64,000 nucleotides of DNA. Origin: Myxococcales bacterium (GTDB lineage: Bacteria > Myxococcota_A > Polyangia > Palsa-1104 > JAEUJZ01). Both the position numbers and the translations under genes were made by a program. A model generated the notes under the pieces. The model made no database searches. It was not told the DNA's origin and saw only the letters and a list, made by a program, of their open reading frames with translations. Below are positions 53,023-61,598 of this stretch, piece by piece (within the stretch, counting starts at the first letter, position 1; each line of letters starts with the position of its first letter). The stretch is from the NCBI GenBank assembly GCA_016794365.1, contig JAEUKB010000097.1, forward strand, positions 124,001 to 188,000, read 5' to 3'.

Positions 53023-55626
53023 ATGCCGAAACAGCTTCATCGCGATCCCGTTCTCGATCCGTTTCAGCCCACTTCTAAGCATCCTGTCGCAGAGACTGCG
53101 ACTGCGCCCCCACAGGGAGTCTCTTCTGCGCTGCATCCACCGAGCTCTGGTGCGCAGCGCTTGTGGGAGATGGTGGCTCCGATTGCGATGCACGGAATCT
53201 CTTCCTACCTGGCGGCTCGTCCGGGTGCGGTCCAAGCACTGCAAGGATGGAGCAGTCAAGTCGGGGGATTCCTCAAGCGAGCGGGCGCACTGCTGGGGAG
53301 CTTGGGACACGTCTCGGCGCACGATACTTCTGCGCAGTCAAGCGCAGCGCAAGCAAAGGAATCCGGCGCAGCACACAGCGAACCCGAACCACAAACAGAG
53401 TCTGTGAAAGAGCCTCTGAAGGAGCCTGCGCAACCACAGACAGAGTCTGTGAAAGAGCCTGCGAAACAGACGGAACCTGCGAAACAGACGGAACCTGCGA
53501 AACAGACAGAGCCTGCGAAACAGACAGAGCCTGCGAAACAGACGGAGCCTGCGCAACCACAGACAGAGTCTGTGAAAGAGCCTGCGAAACAGACGGAGCC
53601 AGAGCCTGCACCTGTGGCGAAGGCGGAAGCGAAAGCGGAAGCGACACCGGGACATGAAACGGCAGGAACTGCTGGTGCAGCTCCGCGCGAAAGCAGTGCA
53701 GACAAGACAGACAAAGCAGGGAGCGATCCGAAGGCAGATCCATGGCGGAGCGTGCTCAAAGGACAGACGCGACTACGCGAAGGAGACAGCGGTCCGGCAG
53801 TGACCAAGATGCAGTCCGCGCTCAGTCAAGCAGGCTTCGCAGTGCCCTCGTCAGGGGTGTTTGATGAAGCCACGAAGAAGGCGCTGCTGCGCTTCCAGAA
53901 TACCTATCACATTCAAGCCACCGGCGAGCTGGGTGCGCAGACCAGCAACGGACTCGAAGAAGTGGTGGGATGGAAAGGGGTTGCAACCGGAAAGGACATT
54001 CTGGAACCAGGGGAGCAAGGGCCCGCAGTGACCATGCTCCAGCGTCAGCTTGTGGCCGCAGGATACAAAGTGGACTTGTCGGGAATCTATGATCCCAAGA
54101 CGGCTGCAGTCGTCAAAGAGCTTCAGCGCAGCAAAGGCTGGGGGCCCGACGGAAAAGTGGGTCCGCTCACGGTCGGCGCCATCAACGAGCTACATGAAGA
54201 AGACAGCGCAGAGCCGGACAACGTGAACCACGTTCCTGATAACAAGCAAGGGAAGGAAGTCTACCAAGACAACAAAGCGCGACTGCGCAACATGAAGGTT
54301 CAGCTAAGCCAGGGACAGAAAGGCGACATGGAGCTGTTCCTGCGCAACTGGGACAAGCATGAAGCGCGTTATGACAAAGTGGGACAGAGCGCCAACATGC
54401 CACCAGAGCTGATTGCTGCGCTGCACTGGCGAGAGTCGTCAGGAGACTTCGGAACCTATCTGCATCAAGGGGATCCGCTGGGCAAACCGCCTCGTCACTG
54501 GCCGACCAACATTCCTACGTTCTACAAGTGGGAAGACGCAGCGGCGGATGCACTCCATCGTCAAAAAGACATCCAGAAGATGTTTCATATTGGGCGCGAT
54601 ACCACCGACATGGCTGCGCTGGCGAGTTATTCGGAGTTCTACAACGGACTTGGTTATCACTACAAAGACAAGCCCAGTCCGTACGTGTTTTCAGGGACCG
54701 ATCAGTACTCACGAGGGAAGTACGTTGCCGACGGTCACTACGATCCAAATGCCAAAGACGCGCAGCTTGGAACCATGGCCATGATTACTGCGCTGCGTGA
54801 GCGCGAACAAGCAACGCAGGAACCAAAACCCAGCACTTCATCAGGAGATGAGCAGAGTCACATTGCACTGACCATGGCTGCGCATCCGTGGTTGGAAGAC
54901 AAGCCCAAACAGCCAGCCGCTCATCCAGGCAAGCCATCGGGATCCGATGCAGCGCACAAGCCGCAGACTCCTGCTCCTTTGGGTCCGATTGCAGAGCCGC
55001 GTACGGAAGCAGAGCGGTATGAATACTATCGGCGCGCGGTCGAAGAGATGGGCGGTACGTTTGATTCCCGACCCGAGCAGCGCAACGTAGTCGGAGTGCG
55101 TGGCTGGATGAACGGCCAACCGGTTCCCAACATCAAGGATCAGTACAACGATACGCTTGCGGTGCTGTGGAATGACAAGCAAGGGAAGCCGCACGTTCAG
55201 AAGTACAACGCCACCGTCGATCCTGGTGCGTATCCGCAGTTCTACAATCCAGCGGGAGACGCACACCTGATGCCCGGTCAGTACAACTACGTACTGGGTG
55301 ATCACAAGGGACATACTGCGCTCAATCAGGATCAAGCGGTGCGAGTCTGGCGCGATGCCAACAAAGACGGGATTCGTCAAAAGCACGAGCCATCAGAGAG
55401 CGGCTGGTTTGGCATCAACGTGCATGCAGGTGGGACAGAACCCCAAGTGAGAAACTGGTCCGCAGGCTGTCAGGTGATCCGGGGTGGATGGGGTGGCGAT
55501 CCGTGGCAGAACTTCATTCATCAGATGAAGTCCGATCCGGATCATCGCTACAAGTACACGCTGATCGATGGAACAGACATGCCGCGCCAAGAGCTGAAGC
55601 CGGAAGCGCATCACGATCGGACCTAA
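53023..55626 (+). CDS. Multidomain peptidoglycan enzyme (PG-binding x2, lysozyme-like, L,D-transpeptidase-like)
   Basis: ATG 53023 (MPKQLHRDP) follows AAAGAGGA; TTG 52999 is an alternative. No signal peptide is visible. Residues about 120-240 are low-complexity with a repeated EPAKQT unit. Two PG_binding_1 domains follow (about 250-315, ending TSNGLEEV; and 325-390, GPAVTMLQRQLVAAGYKVD). Next comes a lysozyme-like domain (MPPELIAALHWRESSGDF, likely catalytic Glu in WRES), and last a YkuD/L,D-transpeptidase-like domain with INVHAGG and WSAGCQVIRG (His and Cys). The combination fits an exported muralytic effector or predatory lysin, perhaps delivered by a contractile system; the missing signal peptide supports this. 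Context: between an encapsulin operon and a recombinase. Confidence 0.8.
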   Translation: MPKQLHRDPVLDPFQPTSKHPVAETATAPPQGVSSALHPPSSGAQRLWEMVAPIAMHGISSYLAARPGAVQALQGWSSQVGGFLKRAGALLGSLGHVSAHDTSAQSSAAQAKESGAAHSEPEPQTESVKEPLKEPAQPQTESVKEPAKQTEPAKQTEPAKQTEPAKQTEPAKQTEPAQPQTESVKEPAKQTEPEPAPVAKAEAKAEATPGHETAGTAGAAPRESSADKTDKAGSDPKADPWRSVLKGQTRLREGDSGPAVTKMQSALSQAGFAVPSSGVFDEATKKALLRFQNTYHIQATGELGAQTSNGLEEVVGWKGVATGKDILEPGEQGPAVTMLQRQLVAAGYKVDLSGIYDPKTAAVVKELQRSKGWGPDGKVGPLTVGAINELHEEDSAEPDNVNHVPDNKQGKEVYQDNKARLRNMKVQLSQGQKGDMELFLRNWDKHEARYDKVGQSANMPPELIAALHWRESSGDFGTYLHQGDPLGKPPRHWPTNIPTFYKWEDAAADALHRQKDIQKMFHIGRDTTDMAALASYSEFYNGLGYHYKDKPSPYVFSGTDQYSRGKYVADGHYDPNAKDAQLGTMAMITALREREQATQEPKPSTSSGDEQSHIALTMAAHPWLEDKPKQPAAHPGKPSGSDAAHKPQTPAPLGPIAEPRTEAERYEYYRRAVEEMGGTFDSRPEQRNVVGVRGWMNGQPVPNIKDQYNDTLAVLWNDKQGKPHVQKYNATVDPGAYPQFYNPAGDAHLMPGQYNYVLGDHKGHTALNQDQAVRVWRDANKDGIRQKHEPSESGWFGINVHAGGTEPQVRNWSAGCQVIRGGWGGDPWQNFIHQMKSDPDHRYKYTLIDGTDMPRQELKPEAHHDRT
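53458..53600. repeat. 18-bp tandem repeat in coding sequence (EPAKQT)
   Basis: Within the peptidoglycan enzyme gene, GAAACAGACGGAACCTGC-type units of 18 bases recur about six times in a row, encoding EPAKQT; a larger unit with PQTESVKEPAKQTEP occurs twice around them. The third bases vary (GGA/AGA), so the repeat is an older expansion rather than a recent slippage. Confidence 0.7.
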
Positions 55627-55933
55627 CCTGCGACCACTACGAAACCAACAGTTTGAGTACGGAGCGTGGGGGCGACCCCCCGCACTTCGTGCCGGGGACT
55701 GTCGCCGGAGAGCTTTTTTTCGGGCCGCCTGCGGAACGGAAAAAAGTCTCGCAGGGTAGCGGGGCCCCTCGCGAAACATGCGGGTTTGGGAATGGACGGG
55801 GTTTAGCGTCAGCTAACCCCCGACGGTCCGTCATTTCTTTTCGTCGCTCCCGAGAGAGCGGACGGATGCGTCTTGCATCAAGAAACAATAAAAATGTATC
55901 TTATATATCGTAAATCAATGAGAAAATAAGACA
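55627..55933. other. Hairpin-rich, compositionally mixed region before the recombinase
   Basis: This stretch carries adjacent hairpins: GGGGG-CGA-CCCCC (55668-55680), GCAC-TTC-GTGC (55682-55692), and GGGGTTTAGC / GCTAACCCC (55798-55807 and 55812-55820, four-base loop), the last inside an outer GGAC...GTCC pair. A T7 run at about 55711-55718 follows a CCGG...CCGG arm and could act as a terminator for the peptidoglycan enzyme. The right part (about 55880-55930) is A/T-rich and holds the recombinase promoter. No att repeat was seen. Confidence 0.5.
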
Positions 55934-56977
55934 ATGTACATCTATGGTCCCTACCCTCCCGCAGAGGGGAGAACGAAGTGGCGCGTGGTGATTTACGACC
56001 CGATCACAGGCAAGCGAAAGAGCCTGTGCGCCGACACGCGGGGAGCAGCGGACTTGCTGGCTGTGCAGCTTCGGAAAGAGACAGAGACGACGCCTTCTCT
56101 GACGGTACACGAGGCGCTCGCGCAGTGGATTGATGAAAAGCGTCCGGCGTGGCGGAATCCGGACTCTGTTGCGCGTCACGTTGAGAATCGCATCAAAGTG
56201 TGGATTCCTAATGTGCCGATCGATGAGATTGATGCCGCGCGAGCGTCGGAGCTGTACCTGGCGGTGACGAAGACGGAAGGGAAGTTCGGACCGCTCAAGG
56301 CAGCGACGCACCACGGCTACTTAAAGACGACGAAGGAGTTCTGGCGCTGGCTGCTCGACAAAGAGCTGATCGAAAAAGATCCGTTTGCGAAAGTGAAGCC
56401 GATTGGGAAAGCCAATGCAGGCAAGCCGCAGCTCGGACCGCTGGAAGCGAAGACGCTGGAACGACTCCTCTTTGACAGAGCCAAGCACGGGGAAGAGGGT
56501 GCGCTGGCGATTCTGGTGCAGCTCTATCTGGGGTTGCGTCCGTCGGAAGTGCTGGGTCTTACGGTCGGAGCAGTGGACGGCATCAACGTATTTGTGAACG
56601 GCACGAAAAACCAGAACGCGAAGCGTCGGCTGGAGCTGTTTGCTCCGGTTGCGAAGCTGCTTGCAAAACACTGTGCAAAGCGACCGCTCAGCGAGCGGAT
56701 TTTCGCACGAGACAGAGAAAGACAGCCGTCCCCCAACTGGATGTATAAGCGGCTGCATTCCTACTGCGATGAAGCCAAGATTGGGAGAGTCTGTCCGCAC
56801 TCCCTTCGTGGTCTGCATTCGTCGCTGGCGCTCGAAGCGGGGGCAACATCAAACGATGTTGCGCGATCGCTTGGACACTCTAGCTTTGCGGTCACAGCGA
56901 AGCACTATGCCAAGGCTGATTCCATTGAGGTTGGCAAAGCGCGCAGAGTCGTCGGATCGCTGCATGCGAAGCGATAA
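55934..56977 (+). mobile_element. Tyrosine recombinase (phage-type integrase)
   Basis: The 347 residues have a SAM-like core-binding N-domain (TVHEALAQWIDEKRPAWRN) and the catalytic domain of tyrosine recombinases: Arg in LGLRPSEVLGLTVG, HSLRGLHSSLALEAG (His-x-x-Arg), LGHSSFAVTAKHYAK (His and the nucleophilic Tyr). Arg, His-x-x-Arg and Tyr are all present, so it should be active. It is probably the integrase of a small genomic island; cargo may include the peptidoglycan enzyme. It is convergent with the haem oxygenase gene with 34 bases between. Confidence 0.88.
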
Positions 56978-57011
56978 CCGATGCACACAGAGTCCACCTT
57001 CTGACATCCGA

Positions 57012-57737
57012 TCAGCACTGATTCGCTGCGGACGGCTGTAGCGATTCAAAGATCGCTCCGTTCCACGAAAATGCAGCGATCGCTTCCTCTACCACAGCGC
57101 TCTGCTCTGCCGCAGACAGCGGACGCCTGTCCAGCCACTGTCTAAAGTCCTGCTTGAACTGTCCAATATTAGGAATCTGCGAGAATTCATAAAAGCGCAA
57201 GCCATCTGGTCCACTCAGATCGAGCGCAAAGCCTGCAATCCGTCGCAAAATCTGGCCTCCAGACAGATCTCCCAGGTATCTGGTATAGGCATGCGCCAGC
57301 AGCAAAAAAGGACTGTGCTGTGCTTGCCTGCGAATCTGCTCTGCATACTCATGCGCGGCTGCGGAAGGGGACTGCTGACGCCAGGTCAAGCGCTGCGTAC
57401 TGGCTTCGCAGCGTCGCAGCGCCAAGTGGTCGAGATCTTCGCCAAGGCTCTGTTCACGCCACAAAAGCGGCCATGCCGACCAGCAAAGGACTGGATGGTT
57501 CGGATGTCTGCGAAGACCCTCTTCCAGCGCACCGTAGACCGTGTACAGATCGATAAGCAAGCGCTGATAGCTGATCGGATCGATGACGCCGCGCAGGAAG
57601 CCTTTCACAAACGCAAGGCGCTCGATGAAGCGGTGTGCATCGCGGGTTCCGTGCTTTAACAGCAGAGACAGCGGGCGTCGCGGATGACAGTCCTGTACAT
57701 TCACAAGCGGTAGCTGATTCAGCCCTTGCATTGGCAT
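57012..57737 (-). CDS. Haem oxygenase (HO-1 type)
   Basis: ATG 57737 has AAGGAG nine bases upstream, right behind the stop of the bilin reductase gene. The 241 residues show the haem-oxygenase fold: proximal His in KHGTRDAHRFIERLAFVKGF, LRGVIDPISYQRLLIDLYTVYGALE, and the distal helix YTRYLGDLSGGQILRRIA with the Gly-rich kink. The enzyme opens haem to biliverdin IX-alpha, CO and iron. It is the last gene of the unit and feeds the bilin reductase before it; alternatively it only serves iron release. Confidence 0.92.
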   Translation of the reverse strand: MPMQGLNQLPLVNVQDCHPRRPLSLLLKHGTRDAHRFIERLAFVKGFLRGVIDPISYQRLLIDLYTVYGALEEGLRRHPNHPVLCWSAWPLLWREQSLGEDLDHLALRRCEASTQRLTWRQQSPSAAAHEYAEQIRRQAQHSPFLLLAHAYTRYLGDLSGGQILRRIAGFALDLSGPDGLRFYEFSQIPNIGQFKQDFRQWLDRRPLSAAEQSAVVEEAIAAFSWNGAIFESLQPSAANQC

Positions 57738-57750
57738 CCGGTACGACTCC

Positions 57751-58542
57751 TTAGCGAGGATGGACACTGGCAGCTTCGCTGACGACGGACTGCGGATGAG
57801 ACGCTGCGTCAGGCGTCAGACTGGCGAATAGGAATCCGTCCAGATACTCTGTTGCCAGCGCAGCACCAAACAGTCTTGCCAGTGCGTTGTGTTCCTTGCG
57901 ATTCCGTCTTTCCGCAGCCAGCCAGCGCTCACGCCGATCGGGTCTGTCTGGATGAACGAGCGCAGGATCTGCGATTCCCATTTCAGTAGGAAGCGCAGCA
58001 ACCTTGCGAAGGAATCCAGAGAGAACAGAGAAGATCTGCGACTCCTTCCCGGCATGCGCTCCCGCGATGAGAGCGAGCGGAGAAAAGACGCCCTCTGTAA
58101 AGTCTGGACGCTTGCGATGTGTGATCACACCGTCAAGGGACTGGGTCAGATCAGCTAGTAGCGGCGCACAGTGGGATTCCCACGCTGCGTCATCGGTAGG
58201 AGCCAAGTCCACCGCGATGAGAGACAACGCACCACGCAGCGCGATCAGATCGATGCCCAAGATCGGATGGCCGCTGTGACGATACGGGAGCCCGACAACC
58301 GTCAAGGAACAGAGCTGTCCTGCGCTGGTGGTCAAGGTTGCAAGTGTCAGCACATCAAACCAGCCACCTTGATATCGCTCCGTGGTCAAGGTCAGCGCGT
58401 TTCCATCACTTCCCCCTGTGAGCTGTCGCAGGTGCTCAGGAATCCAAAGTTCTCGACGCTGCTGTGGAATGATCAGCTCTTGCTGAACCAGGTGAAGCAG
58501 CGCGGAAAAGCCACGGTCCAGTGCGGAAGAATGAGAAGTCAT
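57751..58542 (-). CDS. Ferredoxin-dependent bilin reductase (PcyA/HY2 family)
   Basis: From ATG 58542, coupled by ATGA to the kinase remnant, the 263 residues align with PcyA: GGWFDVLTLATL, then SGHPILGIDLIALRGALSLIAVDLAPTDD (the GxDL motif; its Asp98 matches PcyA Asp105) and RKEHNALARLFGAALATEYLDGFLFA near the C-terminus. In an ungapped alignment from memory, the position of PcyA His88 is Thr81, so the product spectrum may differ from phycocyanobilin. The enzyme reduces biliverdin to an open-chain bilin for phytochrome-like photoreceptors. The adjacent haem oxygenase supplies biliverdin. Confidence 0.85.
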   Translation of the reverse strand: MTSHSSALDRGFSALLHLVQQELIIPQQRRELWIPEHLRQLTGGSDGNALTLTTERYQGGWFDVLTLATLTTSAGQLCSLTVVGLPYRHSGHPILGIDLIALRGALSLIAVDLAPTDDAAWESHCAPLLADLTQSLDGVITHRKRPDFTEGVFSPLALIAGAHAGKESQIFSVLSGFLRKVAALPTEMGIADPALVHPDRPDRRERWLAAERRNRKEHNALARLFGAALATEYLDGFLFASLTPDAASHPQSVVSEAASVHPR

Positions 58543-59500
58543 GAGCAGCTCCGCATCAGCAGCAAGATCAGAAGGAGCAGACACATCGCAACCGCTGGTC
58601 CTGCCATCCGTATCAAGCGATGTTCAAACAGCGAACGCGGTGCGACAGATGACTGGATAGGCTGTGCAGCAGAAACAGCAGGTGCTTTAGGTGCAGCAAG
58701 TGCAGAAGACGCAACAGACGCAACAGGTGCTGTAGGAATGGGAGTTACGGAGGGAACAGCAGCGCCAGCCGGTCCCACAGAAGCAGTCCGAGCAGCTACA
58801 AGCGAAGCGCTGGATCCAAGAGGTGCAGTGTTCGCAAAAGAGCCAGGTGTTTCGCCAGCAGGAGGAAGCGAACGCGCGGTGGACTGGGGTACAGAAGGAC
58901 TCCCAACGGAATCGGGCTCTGAGGGAATCGGACGAGACTTGTCTACGGCCGTCTTGTTATGAAGCAAGAGCAGATAGGAAAGCGCGTCTTTCACTTCGCG
59001 CCACGATCCGTAGCGCTCCTCTGGTTTTTTGCGCAGCATGCGATGGATCACCAGCGCAAGGTGTCGATCAAAAGACGGAACGAGCTGCGTAATCGGCTCT
59101 GGCTCATCCTGAATGTGCGCCATCAGCAGCTCACGCAGACTATCTCGCTCAAAGGGAGGCCTCCCAACCGCTGCATCATAGAGGGAGGCTCCGAGGCTAT
59201 ACATGTCTGCGCGAAAGTCGATGGTACTGGGATGCTCAATCTGCTCCGGTGCAATGTAGGTCGCGGTTCCAGACACCAGACCCAGTGCCGCCAGCGGATC
59301 CTCAAGCACTCCGTCCTTGGTTCGTCGGCTGGCAATTCCGAAGTCCACCAGCTTGATATGACCGTCTTTGCGCTCGATGATGTTGGAAGGCTACCTATTG
59401 CGTTCGATCTTTCCGTCGAGAAACAGTGCTTCCCGATCGCTGTTGGGAAGTATGCCGGAAACGGCGATGTCGCGTGATTCTTGTCGATCGATGCGCTGGA
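58539..59500 (-). pseudogene. Decayed Ser/Thr protein kinase with C-terminal membrane anchor
   Basis: The intact frame starts at GTG 59348 and reads VDFGIASRR (DFG), GTATYIAPEQ (APE) and DMYSLGASLYDAAVGRPPFE, then a Ala/Ser/Pro-rich linker and one membrane helix (AGPAVAMCLLLLILLLM). Upstream in the same frame PSNIIERKDGHIKL is also kinase-like, but it is cut by a TAG at 59393-59391, just where HRDxKPSN would have its Lys. Preceding residues ERNR* could be a decayed HRDxK. The N-lobe (Gly loop, catalytic Lys) is missing. The frame still overlaps the bilin reductase start (ATGA). Confidence 0.75.
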
Positions 59501-59510
59501 CCTACACAAG

Positions 59511-59677
59511 CTGAACGTCCGTCGCTGCTTCTGCGCTCACAGAGCCGTGCAAATCGCAACGAGTCCACAGCGTCGGTCTTGCATTTTGCATGCTCTGTGT
59601 GAGCTGTCTCCGACGACAACATCCTGGGCATAACGATTGCTTTTGCGATTGCACCAGCACAGCCAGGAGGAAGTCAC
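59511..59677. promoter_or_regulatory. kdp leader and promoter region
   Basis: This gap between the kinase remnant and the kdp genes must hold the kdp promoter. I see no KdpE-like direct repeat or riboswitch fold with confidence. AGGAGG (59666-59670 region) is the ribosome-binding site for the first small protein. Confidence 0.35.
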
Positions 59678-59761
59678 TTGTTCGATCTGATCTTACTCGT
59701 CCTATTGCTTGCCATCTTTGGTCTTGGATGGGCCTACGTTCATGGCTGTCAGCGCTTGTAA
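59678..59761 (+). CDS. 27-residue Kdp-associated membrane peptide
   Basis: A TTG start at 59678, eight bases after AGGAGGAAG, encodes MFDLILLVLLLAIFGLGWAY followed by VHGCQRL. One hydrophobic helix with a short polar C-terminus. A similarly built small protein (MxDLxx-AxFxLxWAYVRxC) is often found before kdpF in other bacteria, as I recall, but is rarely annotated. It precedes kdpF by 16 bases. Confidence 0.65.
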   Translation: MFDLILLVLLLAIFGLGWAYVHGCQRL

Positions 59762-59777
59762 CCACGAGGAAGTCACG

Positions 59778-59867
59778 ATGAACGCAGAGTCTCTGTTGGG
59801 TCTAGTTGTTGCCGCGCTGCTAGCGCTGTATCTGCTCTACGCGCTCTTGCGGCCCAGTCGTTTTTAA
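59778..59867 (+). CDS. kdpF: Potassium-transporting ATPase subunit F
   Basis: The 29-residue peptide MNAESLLGLVVAALLALYLL followed by YALLRPSRF has the single helix and the YxLYALLRPxRF pattern of KdpF, the small subunit that stabilises the KdpABC complex in the inner membrane. It is preceded by GAGGAAG and followed by kdpA after nine bases. Confidence 0.9.
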   Translation: MNAESLLGLVVAALLALYLLYALLRPSRF

Positions 59868-59876
59868 GGAGTCGTG

Positions 59877-61598
59877 ATGTCGATGTTCGGAGTGCTGCAA
59901 GCCCTGCTCTTTCTGTTGTGTATCACGCTGCTCACCAAGCCAGTTGGGCTGTACCTGTTTGCAGTCTATGAATCGGAAGCTCCGCCGCTGGCAAGCACGC
60001 TGGGTCGCTTGGAACAGCTGCTCTACAGACTCTGTGGAGTCGATCCCAAACAGCAGCAGCGCTGGTCGAGCTACGCGCAATCGGTGCTGCTCTTTGGTCT
60101 GTTCGGTATCATCGCGAGCTTTGTCATTCTGCGGCTTCAGCAGCTGCTTCCGCTGAACCCACAGCACATGCAGAGTGTCTCCTCTGATCTCGCGTTCAAT
60201 ACAGCGGTCAGCTTTGCCACCAACACCAACTGGCAGTCCTATGCCGGTGAATCGACGCTCAGTCACTTGTCCCAAATGGCAGCACTCGGATTTCACAACT
60301 TCACATCTGCGGCAGTAGGAATCGGTGTGGCCCTGGCGCTGGCACGAGGTCTTACACGCAAACCAGGACCGTACGGAGATCATTGCGTTGGCAATCTGTG
60401 GGTCGATCTCATTCGATCCCTGGTCTATGTCCTTGTGCCTCTTTCCTTGCTTGGGATGCTGTTTTTTGTTTCGCAAGGAATGGTGCAAAGTCTATCTGCG
60501 CCCATCGCTGCTCACACACTGGATGGAGTTCCACAGCTTATTCCCATGGGTCCGGTCGCTTCGCAAGAAGTGATCAAGCAGCTTGGTACAAACGGAGGCG
60601 GATTCTTCAACGTCAACAGTGCCCATCCGTTTGAAAATCCGACCCCGCTGACCAACTTTGTCGCCTTGCTGCTGGTGTTTTTGCTTCCGGCAGCCCTGAC
60701 GTACACCTACGGAAAGATGGCTGGAGATACCCGTCAGGGCTGGGCGCTCTTCGGGGCGATGTTGGTGCTCTTTGTCGTTGGGCTCATCGCGACCACGGCT
60801 GCGGAACAGAGTCCGAATCCTGCGCTCGCTGGCTTTCCGATTGATCACGCTGCGGGAAACATGGAAGGAAAGGAAGTGCGCTTTGGCGTGTTCGGATCAG
60901 CGCTGTTTGCCACCGTCACTACTGCGGCTTCGTGTGGTGCTGTCAACGCCATGCATGACAGCTTCACTCCGCTTGGTGGATTGATTCCCTTGGTCAACAT
61001 TCAGCTCGGGGAAGTGATCTTCGGAGGTGTCGGATCAGGGCTGTACGGAATGCTGATCTTTGCGGTGCTCGCAGTGTTTATCGCAGGCCTTTTGGTGGGC
61101 CGAACACCAGAGTATCTGGGCAAAAAGATCGAAGCGAAAGAGATGACGTTGGCCATGTTGTACGTCCTCATCTTTCCGCTGGTGGTCCTGGGTCTGTCCG
61201 CTTGGGCAGCCACTTCTTCCGACGGATTGAGCGCACTGGGAAGCGCGGGACCACATGGACTCACCGAGATCCTGTACGCATTTTCCAGTGCGGTTGGGAA
61301 CAATGGATCTGCCTTCGCTGGTCTGTCTGCCAATGCTCCCTTTTGGAATCTGACGCTGGGTGTTGCGATGCTGCTGGGTCGCTACTTCATGATCATTCCA
61401 GTGCTTGCGCTGTCTGGATCGATGATTGGCAAAAAGACGGTCCCCAAAGGGCCCGGAACCTTTCCGACCGGGAGTCTGCTGTTTGTCGGACTTCTCATCG
61501 GTGTGATTGTGATTTTGGGAGCGCTTACCTTCTTTCCTGCGCTCTCTCTGGGACCGCTGGCAGAGCACTTTGCAGCACAGTACGGAAAGGTCTACTGA
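59877..61598 (+). CDS. kdpA: Potassium-transporting ATPase subunit A
   Basis: ATG 59877 has AAGGAG six bases upstream; the GTG at 59874 is also in frame. The 573 residues are the K+-channel-like subunit with about ten helices and four selectivity-filter-like loops (FNTAVSFATNTNWQSYAGE; GTNGGGFFNVNSAHPFENP; TAASCGAVNAMHDSFTP; SSAVGNNGSAFAGL). It selects K+ for the KdpB pump. Its stop overlaps the kdpB start (TGATG). Confidence 0.97.
   Translation: MSMFGVLQALLFLLCITLLTKPVGLYLFAVYESEAPPLASTLGRLEQLLYRLCGVDPKQQQRWSSYAQSVLLFGLFGIIASFVILRLQQLLPLNPQHMQSVSSDLAFNTAVSFATNTNWQSYAGESTLSHLSQMAALGFHNFTSAAVGIGVALALARGLTRKPGPYGDHCVGNLWVDLIRSLVYVLVPLSLLGMLFFVSQGMVQSLSAPIAAHTLDGVPQLIPMGPVASQEVIKQLGTNGGGFFNVNSAHPFENPTPLTNFVALLLVFLLPAALTYTYGKMAGDTRQGWALFGAMLVLFVVGLIATTAAEQSPNPALAGFPIDHAAGNMEGKEVRFGVFGSALFATVTTAASCGAVNAMHDSFTPLGGLIPLVNIQLGEVIFGGVGSGLYGMLIFAVLAVFIAGLLVGRTPEYLGKKIEAKEMTLAMLYVLIFPLVVLGLSAWAATSSDGLSALGSAGPHGLTEILYAFSSAVGNNGSAFAGLSANAPFWNLTLGVAMLLGRYFMIIPVLALSGSMIGKKTVPKGPGTFPTGSLLFVGLLIGVIVILGALTFFPALSLGPLAEHFAAQYGKVY

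Noticed and set aside
55798..55820. Integron attC site
   Set aside because: The hairpin has GTT/AAC-like edges, but no proper R and L core pairs and the recombinase is not IntI-like.
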